A stretch of 64,000 bases of DNA from Bacteroidia bacterium (GTDB lineage Bacteria > Bacteroidota > Bacteroidia > Flavobacteriales > Flavobacteriaceae). A program made the position numbers and the translations under genes. Below are positions 25,426 to 35,170 of this stretch, in pieces. The notes under the pieces are model-generated. The model had not been told where the DNA came from. It searched no databases and worked only from the letters and a program-made list of their open reading frames with translations. The stretch's first letter is position 1; each line of letters begins with the position of its first letter. Where the stretch lies: positions 1 through 64,000 of the forward strand of contig JAUIBW010000026.1 of the NCBI GenBank assembly GCA_030427585.1, in the 5' to 3' direction.

Positions 25426-26325
25426 ATGCAATTATTTGTATATCGCATAGTGTATCCAATATTATGGGTAGTATCAAAATTACCCTGGCGATTATTGTAT
25501 CTTTTATCCAGTAGTGTTTATATTTTAGTTTATCATATTATTGGCTATAGAAAAAAGGTAGTTACAAAAAATCTAACATTAGCCTTTCCTGAAAAATCTA
25601 TCGATGACGTTTATAAAATTCGCAAAAAATTTTACAAACATATGTGTGATATGTTTTTGGAAATGATCAAAAGTCTTTCTATTTCTAAAGAAGAAATGAT
25701 CAAAAGGTTTACAATAGTTGACCCTCATACTTTTAAAGAAGTACAGGCCCATCAAAAAAGTATTGTTGTATTAATGGGGCATTATGCAAGCTACGAGTGG
25801 GCAATTGCTGCTCAATTCGCCATGGATTTTCCTATAGTCGGTGTGTACAAAAAAATTAAAAACAAACATTTTGATCAGTTAGCACATCGTATAAGAGGTA
25901 AATTTAATACAAGACTGATAAGACACCGTAATGTGATTAAAGAAATCACCCGAGATAAAGTAAACGGTAAATTATGTTCTTATGGTTTACTATCCGATCA
26001 ATCCCCTAAAATGAAAAATGCATTGTACTGGACCGATTTTATGAATATAAAAGTCCCTGTTATTACGGGAGGGGAAGTACTGGCAAAAAGGTTAGACATG
26101 CCAGTAATGTATCTAAAAGTAGAAAAAGTAAAACGTGGCTATTATCAGGCAAAATTCATAAAAATTACCGATGACCCTAAAAAGTGCGAAGATCATTTTA
26201 TTACAAAAACCTACCTCTCTTTATTAGAAAGTCAAATTAAAGAAAATCCTGAGTATTATCTTTGGACTCATAGACGATGGAAACATCGAAGTATGAAAAT
26301 CCCTAAAGGTGCCATAGTAGATTAG
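25426..26325 (+). CDS. Lysophospholipid/lipid A acyltransferase, copy 1
   Basis: A 299-residue LpxL/HtrB-type protein that would transfer an acyl chain to a lipid A or phospholipid precursor at the inner membrane. It has one N-terminal membrane segment (about 5-40) and the HX4D/E catalytic motif as H119-YASY-E124. A conserved DQSP motif (about residue 192) and the ending YYLWTHRRWKHR follow. It is the first of three tandem paralogues of exactly equal length. The set probably arose by duplication. Separate acyl specificities or acceptors are possible; lipid A is an inference. Confidence 0.9.
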   Translation: MQLFVYRIVYPILWVVSKLPWRLLYLLSSSVYILVYHIIGYRKKVVTKNLTLAFPEKSIDDVYKIRKKFYKHMCDMFLEMIKSLSISKEEMIKRFTIVDPHTFKEVQAHQKSIVVLMGHYASYEWAIAAQFAMDFPIVGVYKKIKNKHFDQLAHRIRGKFNTRLIRHRNVIKEITRDKVNGKLCSYGLLSDQSPKMKNALYWTDFMNIKVPVITGGEVLAKRLDMPVMYLKVEKVKRGYYQAKFIKITDDPKKCEDHFITKTYLSLLESQIKENPEYYLWTHRRWKHRSMKIPKGAIVD

Positions 26326-26462
26326 ATTAAACATATGGCGTACTCCAACAATCTTACCATTTTATTTTTATAAGGCTATACTTTTATTTTTAGTTTTTTT
26401 AACATTTAAATCGCTGGTTTTAACAAAATACCATTATTTTCGTGAATTAAACCCCGCCTTTT

Positions 26463-27362
26463 ATGCAGTTAATTATCTATAAATTAGTCTATCCTTTTTT
26501 ATGGTTTATTTCGAAATTACCATGGAGACTTTTTTATACATTTTCTACAGGTATTTTTTTCCTGATATACTATATTTTTCGATACCGAAGAAAAACTGTA
26601 ACTCAAAATCTTGAATTGGTTTTCCCAAACAAAACTTTCAAAGAAATCAAAAAAATACGAAAAGAGTTTTACCAGCATATGTGTGATATGTTTTTAGAAA
26701 TGATTAAATCGATATCCATTTCAAATGAAGAAATGAAAGAACGATTTAAGGTTACTAATATTGAAAAATTACACGAATTAGAAGTTAAAGGAGAAAATAT
26801 AATGATACTTATGGCTCATTATGCTAGCTATGAATGGGCAAATGTAATTGATATACAAACAAATTTTCAGGCAGTTGGAGTATATAAGAAAATAGGGAAT
26901 AAATACTTTGATCGATTAGCGCATCGAATTAGAGCCCGATTTGGCTCGAGATTAATTGGTGCTAAAGATGCTATGAAAGTAATCACAGAGGACCAATCTA
27001 AAGAAGGATTATATATGTATGGACTAATTTCTGATCAATCACCAAAATTATACAAAGCAACCTTTTGGAATGATTTTATGGGTATTAAGGTTCCTGTTTT
27101 TTTAGGTGCAGAAGTATTATCGAAGCGATTAGGGTTAAATACATATTATCTAAAAGTTGAAAAAATAAAAAGAGGGTACTATCAGGCTACTTTTGTTACA
27201 CTAACAGAAGATCCCAAAAACTGTGAAGACTATTCTATTGTAAAAAACTACCTTAGATTACTGGAAAATCAAATTTATAATAGACCACAGTATTACCTTT
27301 GGTCTCACAAACGATGGAAACACTGCAATGCGCCTATTCCTGAAGGCGCCACTGTAGATTAA
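26463..27362 (+). CDS. Lysophospholipid/lipid A acyltransferase, copy 2
   Basis: Second of three tandem 299-residue paralogues, with H119-YASY-E124 preserved, DQSPKLY after about residue 191, and YYLWSHKRWKH near the end. One visible change is MAHYASYEW instead of MGHYASYEW. The 137-bp gap before it contains a weak TATTTTCG -7-like element about 20 nt upstream of the ATG, so it may have some transcription of its own. All core motifs are intact, so it is not a decayed copy. Confidence 0.9.
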   Translation: MQLIIYKLVYPFLWFISKLPWRLFYTFSTGIFFLIYYIFRYRRKTVTQNLELVFPNKTFKEIKKIRKEFYQHMCDMFLEMIKSISISNEEMKERFKVTNIEKLHELEVKGENIMILMAHYASYEWANVIDIQTNFQAVGVYKKIGNKYFDRLAHRIRARFGSRLIGAKDAMKVITEDQSKEGLYMYGLISDQSPKLYKATFWNDFMGIKVPVFLGAEVLSKRLGLNTYYLKVEKIKRGYYQATFVTLTEDPKNCEDYSIVKNYLRLLENQIYNRPQYYLWSHKRWKHCNAPIPEGATVD

Positions 27363-27428
27363 AACCTAGATTCATCTACATACTGCCAAATAAGTTTACC
27401 TTTATGCGTTTTTAACTACACTACCTTT

Positions 27429-28328
27429 ATGCAATTAATTATATATTACTTAGTTTATCCTATAATATTAGGTATCTCTAAACTACCCTGGCGATTATTT
27501 TATGCGTTTTCTACCTGTGCCTATATTTTGGTATACTATGTTATTAGATATAGAAGAAAAACAGTAACCGAAAACTTAGAACTGGTTTTCCCAGAAAAAT
27601 CTAAAAAAGAAATCCGCGATATTAGTAAATCATTTTATAAACATATGTGTGATATGTTTTTAGAAATGACAAAATCGCTTTCAATTTCCAGAGAAGAATT
27701 AATAAAACGATATAAAGTTGTAAATCTGGATGAGTTTCATGAGTTCGAAAGAAAAAATAAAAGTATAATTACATTAATGGGACATTATGGTAGTTTTGAA
27801 TGGTCTAATGCAGTTGATCTTGTATCTTTAAACCCATGTGTAGGAATCTATAAACAAATAGAAAATAAATATTTTGATCGCCTTGCCCACCGTATCAGAG
27901 GTCGTTTTGACTCCCGACTTATTCCTAGTCATAAGGTTGCAAGACAAATTATAAAAGATAAAAAGGAAGGTACTGTATGTGGATATGGTATGATTTCAGA
28001 CCAATCTCCAAAAATTTACAACGCAAAATATTGGACAGATTTTATGGGAGTCAAAGTTCCTATATTTTTAGGAGGCGAATTCTTAGCACAACGACTTGAT
28101 GTTATTGTATTATATCTTCATGTAGAAAAAGTAAAACGAGGGCACTATGAAGTAAGGTTTATTCCTATCTCTGAAAATAGCAGAGAAGAAGAGCCATACT
28201 TTATCATTAAAAAATACCTTCGATTACTTGAGGATCAAATTCGCGAAAAACCTCAATATTACTTATGGACTCACAAACGCTGGAAACATCGAGACTCACA
28301 AATTCCTGAAGGGGCCATAGTTGATTAA
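27429..28328 (+). CDS. Lysophospholipid/lipid A acyltransferase, copy 3
   Basis: Third of three tandem 299-residue paralogues. The catalytic motif is H119-YGSF-E124, with two substitutions inside the X4 segment relative to copies 1 and 2. DQSPKIY and YYLWTHKRWKHR are conserved. The 66-bp gap to copy 2 has no evident promoter, so the two are probably cotranscribed. The retained HX4E and the DQSP motif suggest an active enzyme whose acyl-chain or acceptor choice may differ. Confidence 0.9.
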   Translation: MQLIIYYLVYPIILGISKLPWRLFYAFSTCAYILVYYVIRYRRKTVTENLELVFPEKSKKEIRDISKSFYKHMCDMFLEMTKSLSISREELIKRYKVVNLDEFHEFERKNKSIITLMGHYGSFEWSNAVDLVSLNPCVGIYKQIENKYFDRLAHRIRGRFDSRLIPSHKVARQIIKDKKEGTVCGYGMISDQSPKIYNAKYWTDFMGVKVPIFLGGEFLAQRLDVIVLYLHVEKVKRGHYEVRFIPISENSREEEPYFIIKKYLRLLEDQIREKPQYYLWTHKRWKHRDSQIPEGAIVD

Positions 28329-28467
28329 ATAAACTCATAAGGTTTATACCAAATATATTTTATCACCTTTTCATAGCTATATTTTTTTACTGAATTCTAT
28401 AATTTTTAAGGCTTATTGGTTTTATATCTTGGTGTATGGTGTAATGAAATTTCATGGTTTTCAGGGG

Positions 28468-28497
28468 TTTATTGCATAAACATATCCTATATCTTTG
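28468..28497 (+). promoter_or_regulatory. Probable promoter of the 28602 membrane-protein gene
   Basis: TATCTTTG (28490-28497) is an exact -7 consensus, with TTTA at 28468-28471 about 18 nt upstream as a poor -33. The predicted start near 28504 would leave a leader of about 100 nt in which no known riboswitch was recognised. Confidence 0.45.
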
Positions 28498-28601
28498 CTT
28501 TAAAATATGTATATCACTAATATACCTATTACTAATAAGAATTTTGCCCTAAAGCTTCTTCCTAATAGATTATAAAACTGATATCATTTCAAAAAAAAGT
28601 A

Positions 28602-29588
28602 TTGAATACAATTAAAAAAAACAGGAGTATTAGTTTAGTAAGTATTATTCTTAATATAATATGTTGTTGTATAGTTTTATGGATTATACTTCTATTTACA
28701 GATCAAAAGGAGAACCTGGATATTGGTCTAGTTATATCAATGCTGGTTGTACGAATACTTCCCCTAGCCATTAGTATTGCTTTTTCTGCGAGACTCATAC
28801 TCTCTTTTTTTAACAATAAAAAAATAATTCTTGTCATCATTTTTATGATCACTATTAGTGCTCTTTTGGCAATTGTTTGGGGGTATATTGCCTTTTTATC
28901 TACCTTCCTATTTGCTATTGGATATGGTGCATATAACTCGACTATTCTTCCTGGCATAATAGTTATATATTTTATAGCCATTCTCTTCCAGTTTTGTTTT
29001 TTACATCTATTTTTATTACAAAAAAATGAACATACAAATAATGGGATTTTGGGACTTGTCCTATTACCTGTTTATACAATAGGTTTCACCGCTATTTCTC
29101 TATTCATAACATTTGGTATTACTATGTATCCTCTTCTATTTCATAAAGAAACATATCTTATTCCTCGAAATTTTCAAGGGTGTATTAGAGTAGTATATAA
29201 TTTCGAATGTGGTGTAGAGGCACAGAAAAAAAATGGAAGAAGTATTATACATGTACCTGATAATGGGCTTATACTTCTTAAAAATGAGCTAAAACGCCCC
29301 AGAAATCTTCTTGTTGCTATATGGGAACAACAATTAGATCAAGAATTCTATAGTATTGATAACAAAGGGAATAAAGAAAAATTACATCATAAAGAACAAT
29401 ATTCACAAGATATTTCGAAAGGAGTTAGAATAACTGGCACAGATGAAAGAGGAGAGCCTGGCAATAGCAATTTTGTATTATTCAAAAGGTTTTATGTATA
29501 TAATAGTTCAAATATCAAAAATGAAATTGATTGTTCTACTGTAGAAGACAATCTATTTAATAAGCTTGAAAAGTGTCGAAATAAATAA
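28602..29588 (+). CDS. Multi-pass membrane protein, unknown
   Basis: A 328-residue protein starting at TTG; no in-frame ATG exists upstream before a stop, and the next ATG (residue 47) would remove the first membrane helix. Residues 12-185 contain about five hydrophobic segments. The last 140 residues are soluble, with a cysteine pair CIRVVYNFEC (about 194-203) and a mixed charged region with DNKGNKEKLHHKEQYSQD. No family recognised. It stands alone after the acyltransferases and ends at a bidirectional terminator. Confidence 0.6.
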   Translation: MNTIKKNRSISLVSIILNIICCCIVLWIILLFTDQKENLDIGLVISMLVVRILPLAISIAFSARLILSFFNNKKIILVIIFMITISALLAIVWGYIAFLSTFLFAIGYGAYNSTILPGIIVIYFIAILFQFCFLHLFLLQKNEHTNNGILGLVLLPVYTIGFTAISLFITFGITMYPLLFHKETYLIPRNFQGCIRVVYNFECGVEAQKKNGRSIIHVPDNGLILLKNELKRPRNLLVAIWEQQLDQEFYSIDNKGNKEKLHHKEQYSQDISKGVRITGTDERGEPGNSNFVLFKRFYVYNSSNIKNEIDCSTVEDNLFNKLEKCRNK

Positions 29589-29614
29589 AGAATGTTATTC
29601 AAACATAATTTTTA

Positions 29615-29655
29615 ACCAATTAAGATATCTACATCAACTCAATATCTTAATTGGT
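29615..29655. terminator. Hairpin terminator between convergent genes
   Basis: A perfect 14-bp stem ACCAATTAAGATAT (29615-29628) with its complement at 29642-29655 and a 13-nt loop, flanked by A/T-rich tracts. It lies between the stop of the membrane-protein gene and the stop of glmM. Confidence 0.75.
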
Positions 29656-29660
29656 AAATT

Positions 29661-31049
29661 TTAGATTCCAGCTATTTCTTTTAAAGTAACGATTGTATCT
29701 TCTGCCAATGCGTCTGCTTTTTCCTGGCTCAAAGCTTCGGTGTATATACGGATGATAGGCTCTGTATTACTTTTACGTAAATGTACCCAACAATCTGCAA
29801 AATCTACTTTTACACCATCAACAGTAGAGACCTCTTCCGAAATATATCTAGAATGAAATCCTTTCAAAATAGCGTCAACATCTAAATCTGGCGTTAGCTG
29901 AATTTTATTTTTACTCATGAAATAAGAAGGGTAACTATTACGTAGCTCGCTTACACTACATTTCTTTTCTGCCAGGTGTGTAAGAAATAAGGCTACTCCT
30001 ACCAACGAATCTCTTCCGTAATGTGATTCTGGATATATAATTCCTCCATTACCTTCACCGCCAATAACCGCATTATTTGCTTTCATTAACTCTACTACAT
30101 TAACCTCACCTACAGCACTTGCTTCATAGTTACCATTATGCTTTTGCGTTACATCTCTTAATGCTCGACTTGATGATAAATTAGAAACAGTATTACCACC
30201 AGTTTTTCCTAATACAAAATCAGCACAGGCGACCAATGTATATTCTTCTCCGAACATTTCTCCATTCTCGCTCATAAAAGCAAGACGATCTACATCAGGA
30301 TCGACTGTAATTCCCATATCTGCCTTCTCCTTAACTACTAATTCTGATAAATCTGTTAAATGCTCTTTTAATGGTTCTGGATTATGAGGAAAATGCCCAT
30401 TAGGCTCACAATATAACTCAATAGTCTCTACCCCCATTCTCTTAAGCAATTCTGGTATTGCAATTCCTCCTGTAGAGTTAACTGCATCCACAACAACTTT
30501 GAAACCAGATTTACTCACCAATTCTGCATCTACCAAAGGTAGGTTTAATACTTCTTCAATATGTTTATCAATATAAGTGTCATTTACGGTAATACTTCCC
30601 AAATTATCAACCTCGGCAAAAACATATTCATCATTTTCAGCTATCTCTAAAATCTTTTTTCCATTTTCTGCATTCAGGAATTCTCCTTTATGATTTAGTA
30701 ACTTCAAAGCATTCCACTGTTTCGGGTTGTGACTAGCAGTAAGAATGATTCCTCCATCTGCTTTTTCTAAGGGAACAGCAATCTCTACCGTAGGCGTTGT
30801 AGAAAGTCCTAAATCAATAACACGAATCCCTAAGCCTACCAAACTATTCATTACCAATTGTTGAATCATAGGCCCAGAAATTCTGGCATCACGACCTACC
30901 ACCACAATTGGATGATCTTTATTAGTTTCATTTTTTAGCCAACTTCCATAAGCCGAAGCAAATTTTACCGCATCTATCGGGGTAAGATTATTACCAACTA
31001 CCCCTCCAATTGTTCCTCTGATCCCTGAAATTGATTTTATTAATGTCAT
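29661..31049 (-). CDS. glmM: Phosphoglucosamine mutase
   Basis: A 462-residue alpha-D-phosphohexomutase. The catalytic phosphoserine is S106 in TASHNP; the metal loop is DPDVDR near residue 250; the sugar loop GEGNGGIIYP and the C-terminal phosphate-binding RKSNTEPIIRIYTEA are seen. GlmM converts glucosamine-6-phosphate to glucosamine-1-phosphate for UDP-GlcNAc, needed for peptidoglycan and LPS. Bacteroidota also have phosphomanno/glucomutases of similar length, so a PMM/PGM role is a weaker alternative. Driven by a good promoter at 31078-31108. Confidence 0.88.
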   Translation of the reverse strand: MTLIKSISGIRGTIGGVVGNNLTPIDAVKFASAYGSWLKNETNKDHPIVVVGRDARISGPMIQQLVMNSLVGLGIRVIDLGLSTTPTVEIAVPLEKADGGIILTASHNPKQWNALKLLNHKGEFLNAENGKKILEIAENDEYVFAEVDNLGSITVNDTYIDKHIEEVLNLPLVDAELVSKSGFKVVVDAVNSTGGIAIPELLKRMGVETIELYCEPNGHFPHNPEPLKEHLTDLSELVVKEKADMGITVDPDVDRLAFMSENGEMFGEEYTLVACADFVLGKTGGNTVSNLSSSRALRDVTQKHNGNYEASAVGEVNVVELMKANNAVIGGEGNGGIIYPESHYGRDSLVGVALFLTHLAEKKCSVSELRNSYPSYFMSKNKIQLTPDLDVDAILKGFHSRYISEEVSTVDGVKVDFADCWVHLRKSNTEPIIRIYTEALSQEKADALAEDTIVTLKEIAGI

Positions 31050-31367
31050 ATACCTTGATTGATTTTTCTATTTCGAACAAATGTACAAGATATGACAAAC
31101 AGCAACAATTTAATAGGTCATAATTTTATAAACACAATTAGTTTTTTCCAAAATTAATAGATCTATAAAATCTTTACTTGTTATTTCTATATTACGCGAT
31201 AAATGCAAAACAATAATAGTGCATCTCTTCATCTATGTTTTCAGGTATATCATCAAAAATAATTTATTTTAACTGTTAGCCTTTATTTTTTTGCAAGCGA
31301 TACTTTTTGTCATATAAACGACCACAATTAATAGATATTAGTATTTAAAAAATCGTATTTTAACACA
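31050..31367. other. Divergent region between glmM and acpH
   Basis: This 318-bp AT-rich gap holds the glmM promoter at 31078-31108. For acpH, a TACTTTTTG string near 31298 is one base off the -7 consensus spacing. Nothing else was recognised. Confidence 0.45.
31078..31108 (-). promoter_or_regulatory. glmM promoter
   Basis: On the minus strand TTG (31106-31108), 20 nt, then TACATTTG (31078-31085) matches the Bacteroidota primary-sigma consensus. The predicted start is about 20-25 nt before the glmM ATG. Confidence 0.7.
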
Positions 31368-31955
31368 ATGAATTTTCTAGCCCATATATATCTTTCTGGT
31401 GAAGACCATGAACTTAAAATAGGTAATTTTATTGCAGATTCTGTCAAAGGAAAAAAGCAACTACTACAATATTCAAATCGTATTCAGCAAGGCATTACCT
31501 TGCATCGTAAAATTGACTCCTATACCGATACTCATGCTATTGTAAGAAAAAGTGTATCCCGGCTATTTCCAAAATACAGGCATTACAGCACTGTAATTGT
31601 AGATGTTCTTTATGACCATTTTCTCGCAGCTAATTGGAAAGAATACTCCGATATTCCTCTTGAAACGTATGTAGCAGAGTTTTATGATTTATTATATGAA
31701 TATCATGAAGTTTTACCTAAACAGATTCAAAATTTTATGCCCTATATGATTAAAGACAACTGGCTTCTTAGTTATTCAACAATTCAAGGTATTGGAACCA
31801 TATTGTATCAAATGAACCAGAGAACAAAACATAGATCTAAGATGAATTTTGCAGTTATCGAACTCGAACAATATTACACCGATTTTGATAAAGAATTTCG
31901 TTCTTTTTTTGAAGAATTAGAGCTTTATACTAAAAATGAAATAAGAATGTTATGA
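31368..31955 (+). CDS. acpH: Acyl carrier protein phosphodiesterase-like
   Basis: A 195-residue protein that opens MNFLAHIYLSGEDHELKIGN and contains GITLHRKIDSYTDTH and VDVLYDHFLAANW, the conserved histidine/aspartate motifs of AcpH, an HD-like phosphodiesterase that removes 4'-phosphopantetheine from acyl carrier protein. Length matches E. coli AcpH. Its stop codon overlaps the start of the gamma-glutamyltransferase gene by 4 nt (ATGA), so the two are translated together, though no functional link is obvious. Confidence 0.88.
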   Translation: MNFLAHIYLSGEDHELKIGNFIADSVKGKKQLLQYSNRIQQGITLHRKIDSYTDTHAIVRKSVSRLFPKYRHYSTVIVDVLYDHFLAANWKEYSDIPLETYVAEFYDLLYEYHEVLPKQIQNFMPYMIKDNWLLSYSTIQGIGTILYQMNQRTKHRSKMNFAVIELEQYYTDFDKEFRSFFEELELYTKNEIRML

Positions 31956-33670
31956 AAATAAAATCCGTAAGACATTTATTTTATTATGTCGCTTTACTTG
32001 CTATAAGTTTTTCATGTAAAACCAATACAGAAGTAAAGCAAGAGACCAAGCCAGTTGTTGGTCTTGTTACTCAAAAAGCCATGGTTGTTTCTGCCCGGAA
32101 GGAGGCTTCAAAAATTGGAGCAGACATCATGAAAAAAGGAGGGAATGCTTTTGATGCTATGGTTGGTACAGCAATGGCATTAGCCGTTACATATCCGGTA
32201 GCAGGAAATCTGGGAGGTGGTGGATTTATGGTATACCGAAAAGCTAATGGTGAAACCGGAGCTTTGGATTATAGAGAAAAAGGACCTTTGGCTGCTACCA
32301 AAGATATGTACCTGGATGATAAGGGAGAGTTTATCCCTAAAAAAAGTCAACTTGGCGCTATGGCTGTTGGTGTTCCCGGAACGATTGCCGGTATTTTTGA
32401 GGTGCACAAAAAATTTGGTTCCTTACCTATTGAGGATATACTTACTCCTGTGGTGCAATTGGCAAAAAGAGGTTTTGTCGTTACCCAAAAACAAGAAAGA
32501 CGCTTTGTACATTATAAAGATTTATTCTATGAGGCTAATGAAGATACAATTCCTATTCTTAGGGGTTATAAAGCCAATGATACCTTAAAAAACATAAAAC
32601 TGGCTGAAACGCTAGAGAGAATTATAAAAAATGGAGTTGATGAACTATATACAGGAGAATCAGGCCAAAAATTGGTTGATTTTATTCAATCCCAAGGAGG
32701 TATTATCACTATGGACGATTTGGCAAAATACAAAGCAAAATGGCGTAAACCTGTACAGTTTCGGTATAGGAACCTTAATATAACTTCTATGTCTCCACCT
32801 TCGAGCGGCGGTATATGTCTTGCTCAGATTATGAAGATGATCGAGCCTTATGACCTAAGCAGCTATGGTCATAACTCTCTTAAAAGTATACAGGTAATTA
32901 CAGAAGCAGAACGAAGAGCTTATGCAGATCGTAGTTTTTATTTGGGCGATCCTGATTTTGTAAAAATCCCTATCGACACATTGATTAATGAATCTTATCT
33001 TTCTGATCGCATGCTAGATTTTAGTTTTGATAAGGCTACATTATCTTCAGATATTAATCATGGCAGTATTACTGGATATGAAAGTGATGAAACTACCCAC
33101 TATTCTATTATTGATCAGTTCGGAAATGCTATTTCGGTAACAACGACACTTAACGGAGCTTATGGTTCTAAATTATATGTTCCAGAATTAGGCTTCTTTC
33201 TAAATAATGAAATGGATGATTTTAGTGCCAAACCCGGTGTACCCAATATGTTTGGATTAACAGGTGCCGAAGCCAATGCTATAGTTCCTGAAAAAAGAAT
33301 GCTAAGTTCTATGACCCCAACGATTGTAGAGAAAGACGGAAAACTTTGGATGTCGGTAGGTACTCCTGGTGGATCTACCATTATTACTTCGGTACTGCAG
33401 ACTATTTTAAATGTAAAAGAATACGGAATGACCATGCAAGATGCCGTTAATGCCCCAAGATTTCATCATCAGTGGTTACCAGATGTAGTAGTATTTGAGC
33501 CAGGATCATTTGATAATACTCTACTAGATAACCTACGGCAGAAAGGATATCAAATTAATGAAGAAGATTCTAAAATTATAGGTAAGGTTGATGGTATTCT
33601 TGTTCTTCCAGATGGAAGGCTGGAAGGTGGAGCAGATAAAAGAGGTGATGATACTGCAATAGGATTTTAA
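31952..33670 (+). CDS. ggt: Gamma-glutamyltransferase, lipoprotein form
   Basis: A 572-residue Ntn-hydrolase precursor that cleaves itself to release the catalytic threonine. The cleavage site is before T381 in the TTHYSI motif. Also visible: DYREKGP with the substrate-binding arginine, SSGG at 284-287, and late GTPGGSTIIT forming the oxyanion site. The N terminus has a lipobox (SFSCK, Cys22), so the enzyme should be attached to the envelope and act on extracytoplasmic glutathione or gamma-glutamyl peptides. Coupled to acpH by a 4-nt overlap and followed by the AlkD-like gene after 16 nt. Confidence 0.95.
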   Translation: MKIKSVRHLFYYVALLAISFSCKTNTEVKQETKPVVGLVTQKAMVVSARKEASKIGADIMKKGGNAFDAMVGTAMALAVTYPVAGNLGGGGFMVYRKANGETGALDYREKGPLAATKDMYLDDKGEFIPKKSQLGAMAVGVPGTIAGIFEVHKKFGSLPIEDILTPVVQLAKRGFVVTQKQERRFVHYKDLFYEANEDTIPILRGYKANDTLKNIKLAETLERIIKNGVDELYTGESGQKLVDFIQSQGGIITMDDLAKYKAKWRKPVQFRYRNLNITSMSPPSSGGICLAQIMKMIEPYDLSSYGHNSLKSIQVITEAERRAYADRSFYLGDPDFVKIPIDTLINESYLSDRMLDFSFDKATLSSDINHGSITGYESDETTHYSIIDQFGNAISVTTTLNGAYGSKLYVPELGFFLNNEMDDFSAKPGVPNMFGLTGAEANAIVPEKRMLSSMTPTIVEKDGKLWMSVGTPGGSTIITSVLQTILNVKEYGMTMQDAVNAPRFHHQWLPDVVVFEPGSFDNTLLDNLRQKGYQINEEDSKIIGKVDGILVLPDGRLEGGADKRGDDTAIGF

Positions 33671-33686
33671 TCTATAATTAATAGAC

Positions 33687-34364
33687 ATGGATTTCGTAAC
33701 TTCTTTAATTACTACACTCGAAAACAATGCTAATACTGAAGAAGCAGTACGCATGGAAGCTTATATGAAAAATCGTTTTTCTTATTATGGTATAAAAGCT
33801 CCTATAAGAAAATCGCTTCTAAAAGATATTATTCTTCAATATACACCTACTCTAACTCGTGATAATATAATTAGTATCGCAAATGTACTTTATAAAAAAC
33901 CTCAACGAGAACTACATTATTGCGCTATAGAACTAGTCGATCGATTTTCAAAAAAAGAATATAATATTGGTGATATTGATTTTATAGAACAACTGATCAC
34001 TACTAATTCCTGGTGGGATTCGGTTGATTTTATAGCAAAACATATTTTAGGTAAATATTTACTGCAATTCCCAAATCAAATACATCCCGTAATTGAGAAT
34101 TTCTCAAATGCTGATAAGATGTGGCTTAACCGAAGTGCAATCTTGTTTCAATTAGGATACAAAGACAAAACAGATTATCAATTATTAAGTAGTCTTTGTG
34201 AGCAACATAAATCTTCTAATGAGTTCTTTATAAAGAAAGCTATCGGTTGGGCGTTACGAGAATACTCAAAAGTAAATCCTGATGCCGTAGTAAACTTTAT
34301 AACTAACGCTAAATTGAAACCTTTATCTGAAAAAGAAGGGTTAAAAAGAATTCGTTCATCATAA
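33687..34364 (+). CDS. AlkD-like DNA alkylation repair protein
   Basis: A 225-residue all-helical HEAT-like repeat protein of the AlkC/AlkD glycosylase superfamily, which removes positively charged alkylated bases such as 3-methyladenine and 7-methylguanine. Seen: FSYYGIKAPIRKSLLK near residues 30-45, the WWDSVDFIAKHILG motif carrying the catalytic-type Asp, and WLNRSAILFQLGYK followed by KKAIGWALREYSKVNP. These match the AlkD pattern closely. Located 16 nt after ggt, so probably in the same transcript. Confidence 0.9.
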   Translation: MDFVTSLITTLENNANTEEAVRMEAYMKNRFSYYGIKAPIRKSLLKDIILQYTPTLTRDNIISIANVLYKKPQRELHYCAIELVDRFSKKEYNIGDIDFIEQLITTNSWWDSVDFIAKHILGKYLLQFPNQIHPVIENFSNADKMWLNRSAILFQLGYKDKTDYQLLSSLCEQHKSSNEFFIKKAIGWALREYSKVNPDAVVNFITNAKLKPLSEKEGLKRIRSS

Positions 34365-34371
34365 CCTGCCC

Positions 34372-34393
34372 AGAGCCCTAGTATTAGGGCTCT
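34372..34393. terminator. Hairpin between convergent genes
   Basis: A perfect 9-bp stem AGAGCCCTA / TAGGGCTCT with a 4-nt loop, 7 nt after the AlkD-like stop. There is no T-run on either side, so termination efficiency is uncertain. Confidence 0.6.
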
Positions 34394-34435
34394 ATATGAC
34401 AGATAAAGAATAGTAACACTTAAATTATGCTGTAC

Positions 34436-35170
34436 TTAATCTACCTTTTTTATTTTACCCATCCCACGATGGTCTAATTTTGTAGTTTTAGCATTTCCTT
34501 TATAATAAACACTGCCAATACCAGAAGAAGTTATGCTTATTTCTTGTTGTGCATTTACTTCTACTTTTCCGATACCAGAGTTATTAATCTCTAATTTCTG
34601 AGCAACCAAATCAAAAGCTCTTAAAGCACCTGTTCCATTATTATCAAGTGTTACTTCAGTAACTTTTCCTTTCAAAGTAAAATTACCAACTATAGAAATT
34701 TCACCATCTAATTGCTTACAATCTAACTCTAAAGACGTATTTCCTACTCCAGAAGCTTCAATATCTAGTGTGTTTAAGGATAGCTTAGAAGATGTATTAA
34801 CATTCCCTACTCCTTTCACCTCTAGTTTTGTTATGTCTTTTAAAGTTACATAAACATTCATTTTGGTTTTTCTTTTCACATTTATTCCTTTTTTCCAACC
34901 TAAAACTAGTGCATTCCCTTTGTTTTTAACAATTACAGCTTCTTGCAGGTTCTCATCGGTTTCTACTTTTACAGATTCCCTTTCTCCTTGTGTAAGATAT
35001 ACGTTATAAACTCCGTTTACGATGATTTCATTAAAAGGGGATATTGTTCTCTCCTGGGTAACAACATTACCATTACCCTTTATTTTTTTTTGAGCTATCA
35101 CTGGATTAATAGTGAGCAAAGCTATAACCATGCATAGTAGCATTGTAACATTACTATTTTGTGTTTTCAT
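34436..35170 (-). CDS. Exported DUF2807 (head GIN domain) protein
   Basis: A 244-residue protein with a signal peptide (1-26, ending NPVIA before QKKIKG). The mature part is a repetitive right-handed beta structure with recurring GVGN, SGVGNTSLEL, NNSGIGKVEVNA and SSGIGSVYYKG motifs, typical of DUF2807 (head GIN) domains in Bacteroidota, which are thought to be surface or periplasmic and have no assigned activity. A -7 element TAGCTTTG (35233-35240, minus strand) lies about 65 nt upstream. Stands alone. Confidence 0.88.
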   Translation of the reverse strand: MKTQNSNVTMLLCMVIALLTINPVIAQKKIKGNGNVVTQERTISPFNEIIVNGVYNVYLTQGERESVKVETDENLQEAVIVKNKGNALVLGWKKGINVKRKTKMNVYVTLKDITKLEVKGVGNVNTSSKLSLNTLDIEASGVGNTSLELDCKQLDGEISIVGNFTLKGKVTEVTLDNNGTGALRAFDLVAQKLEINNSGIGKVEVNAQQEISITSSGIGSVYYKGNAKTTKLDHRGMGKIKKVD

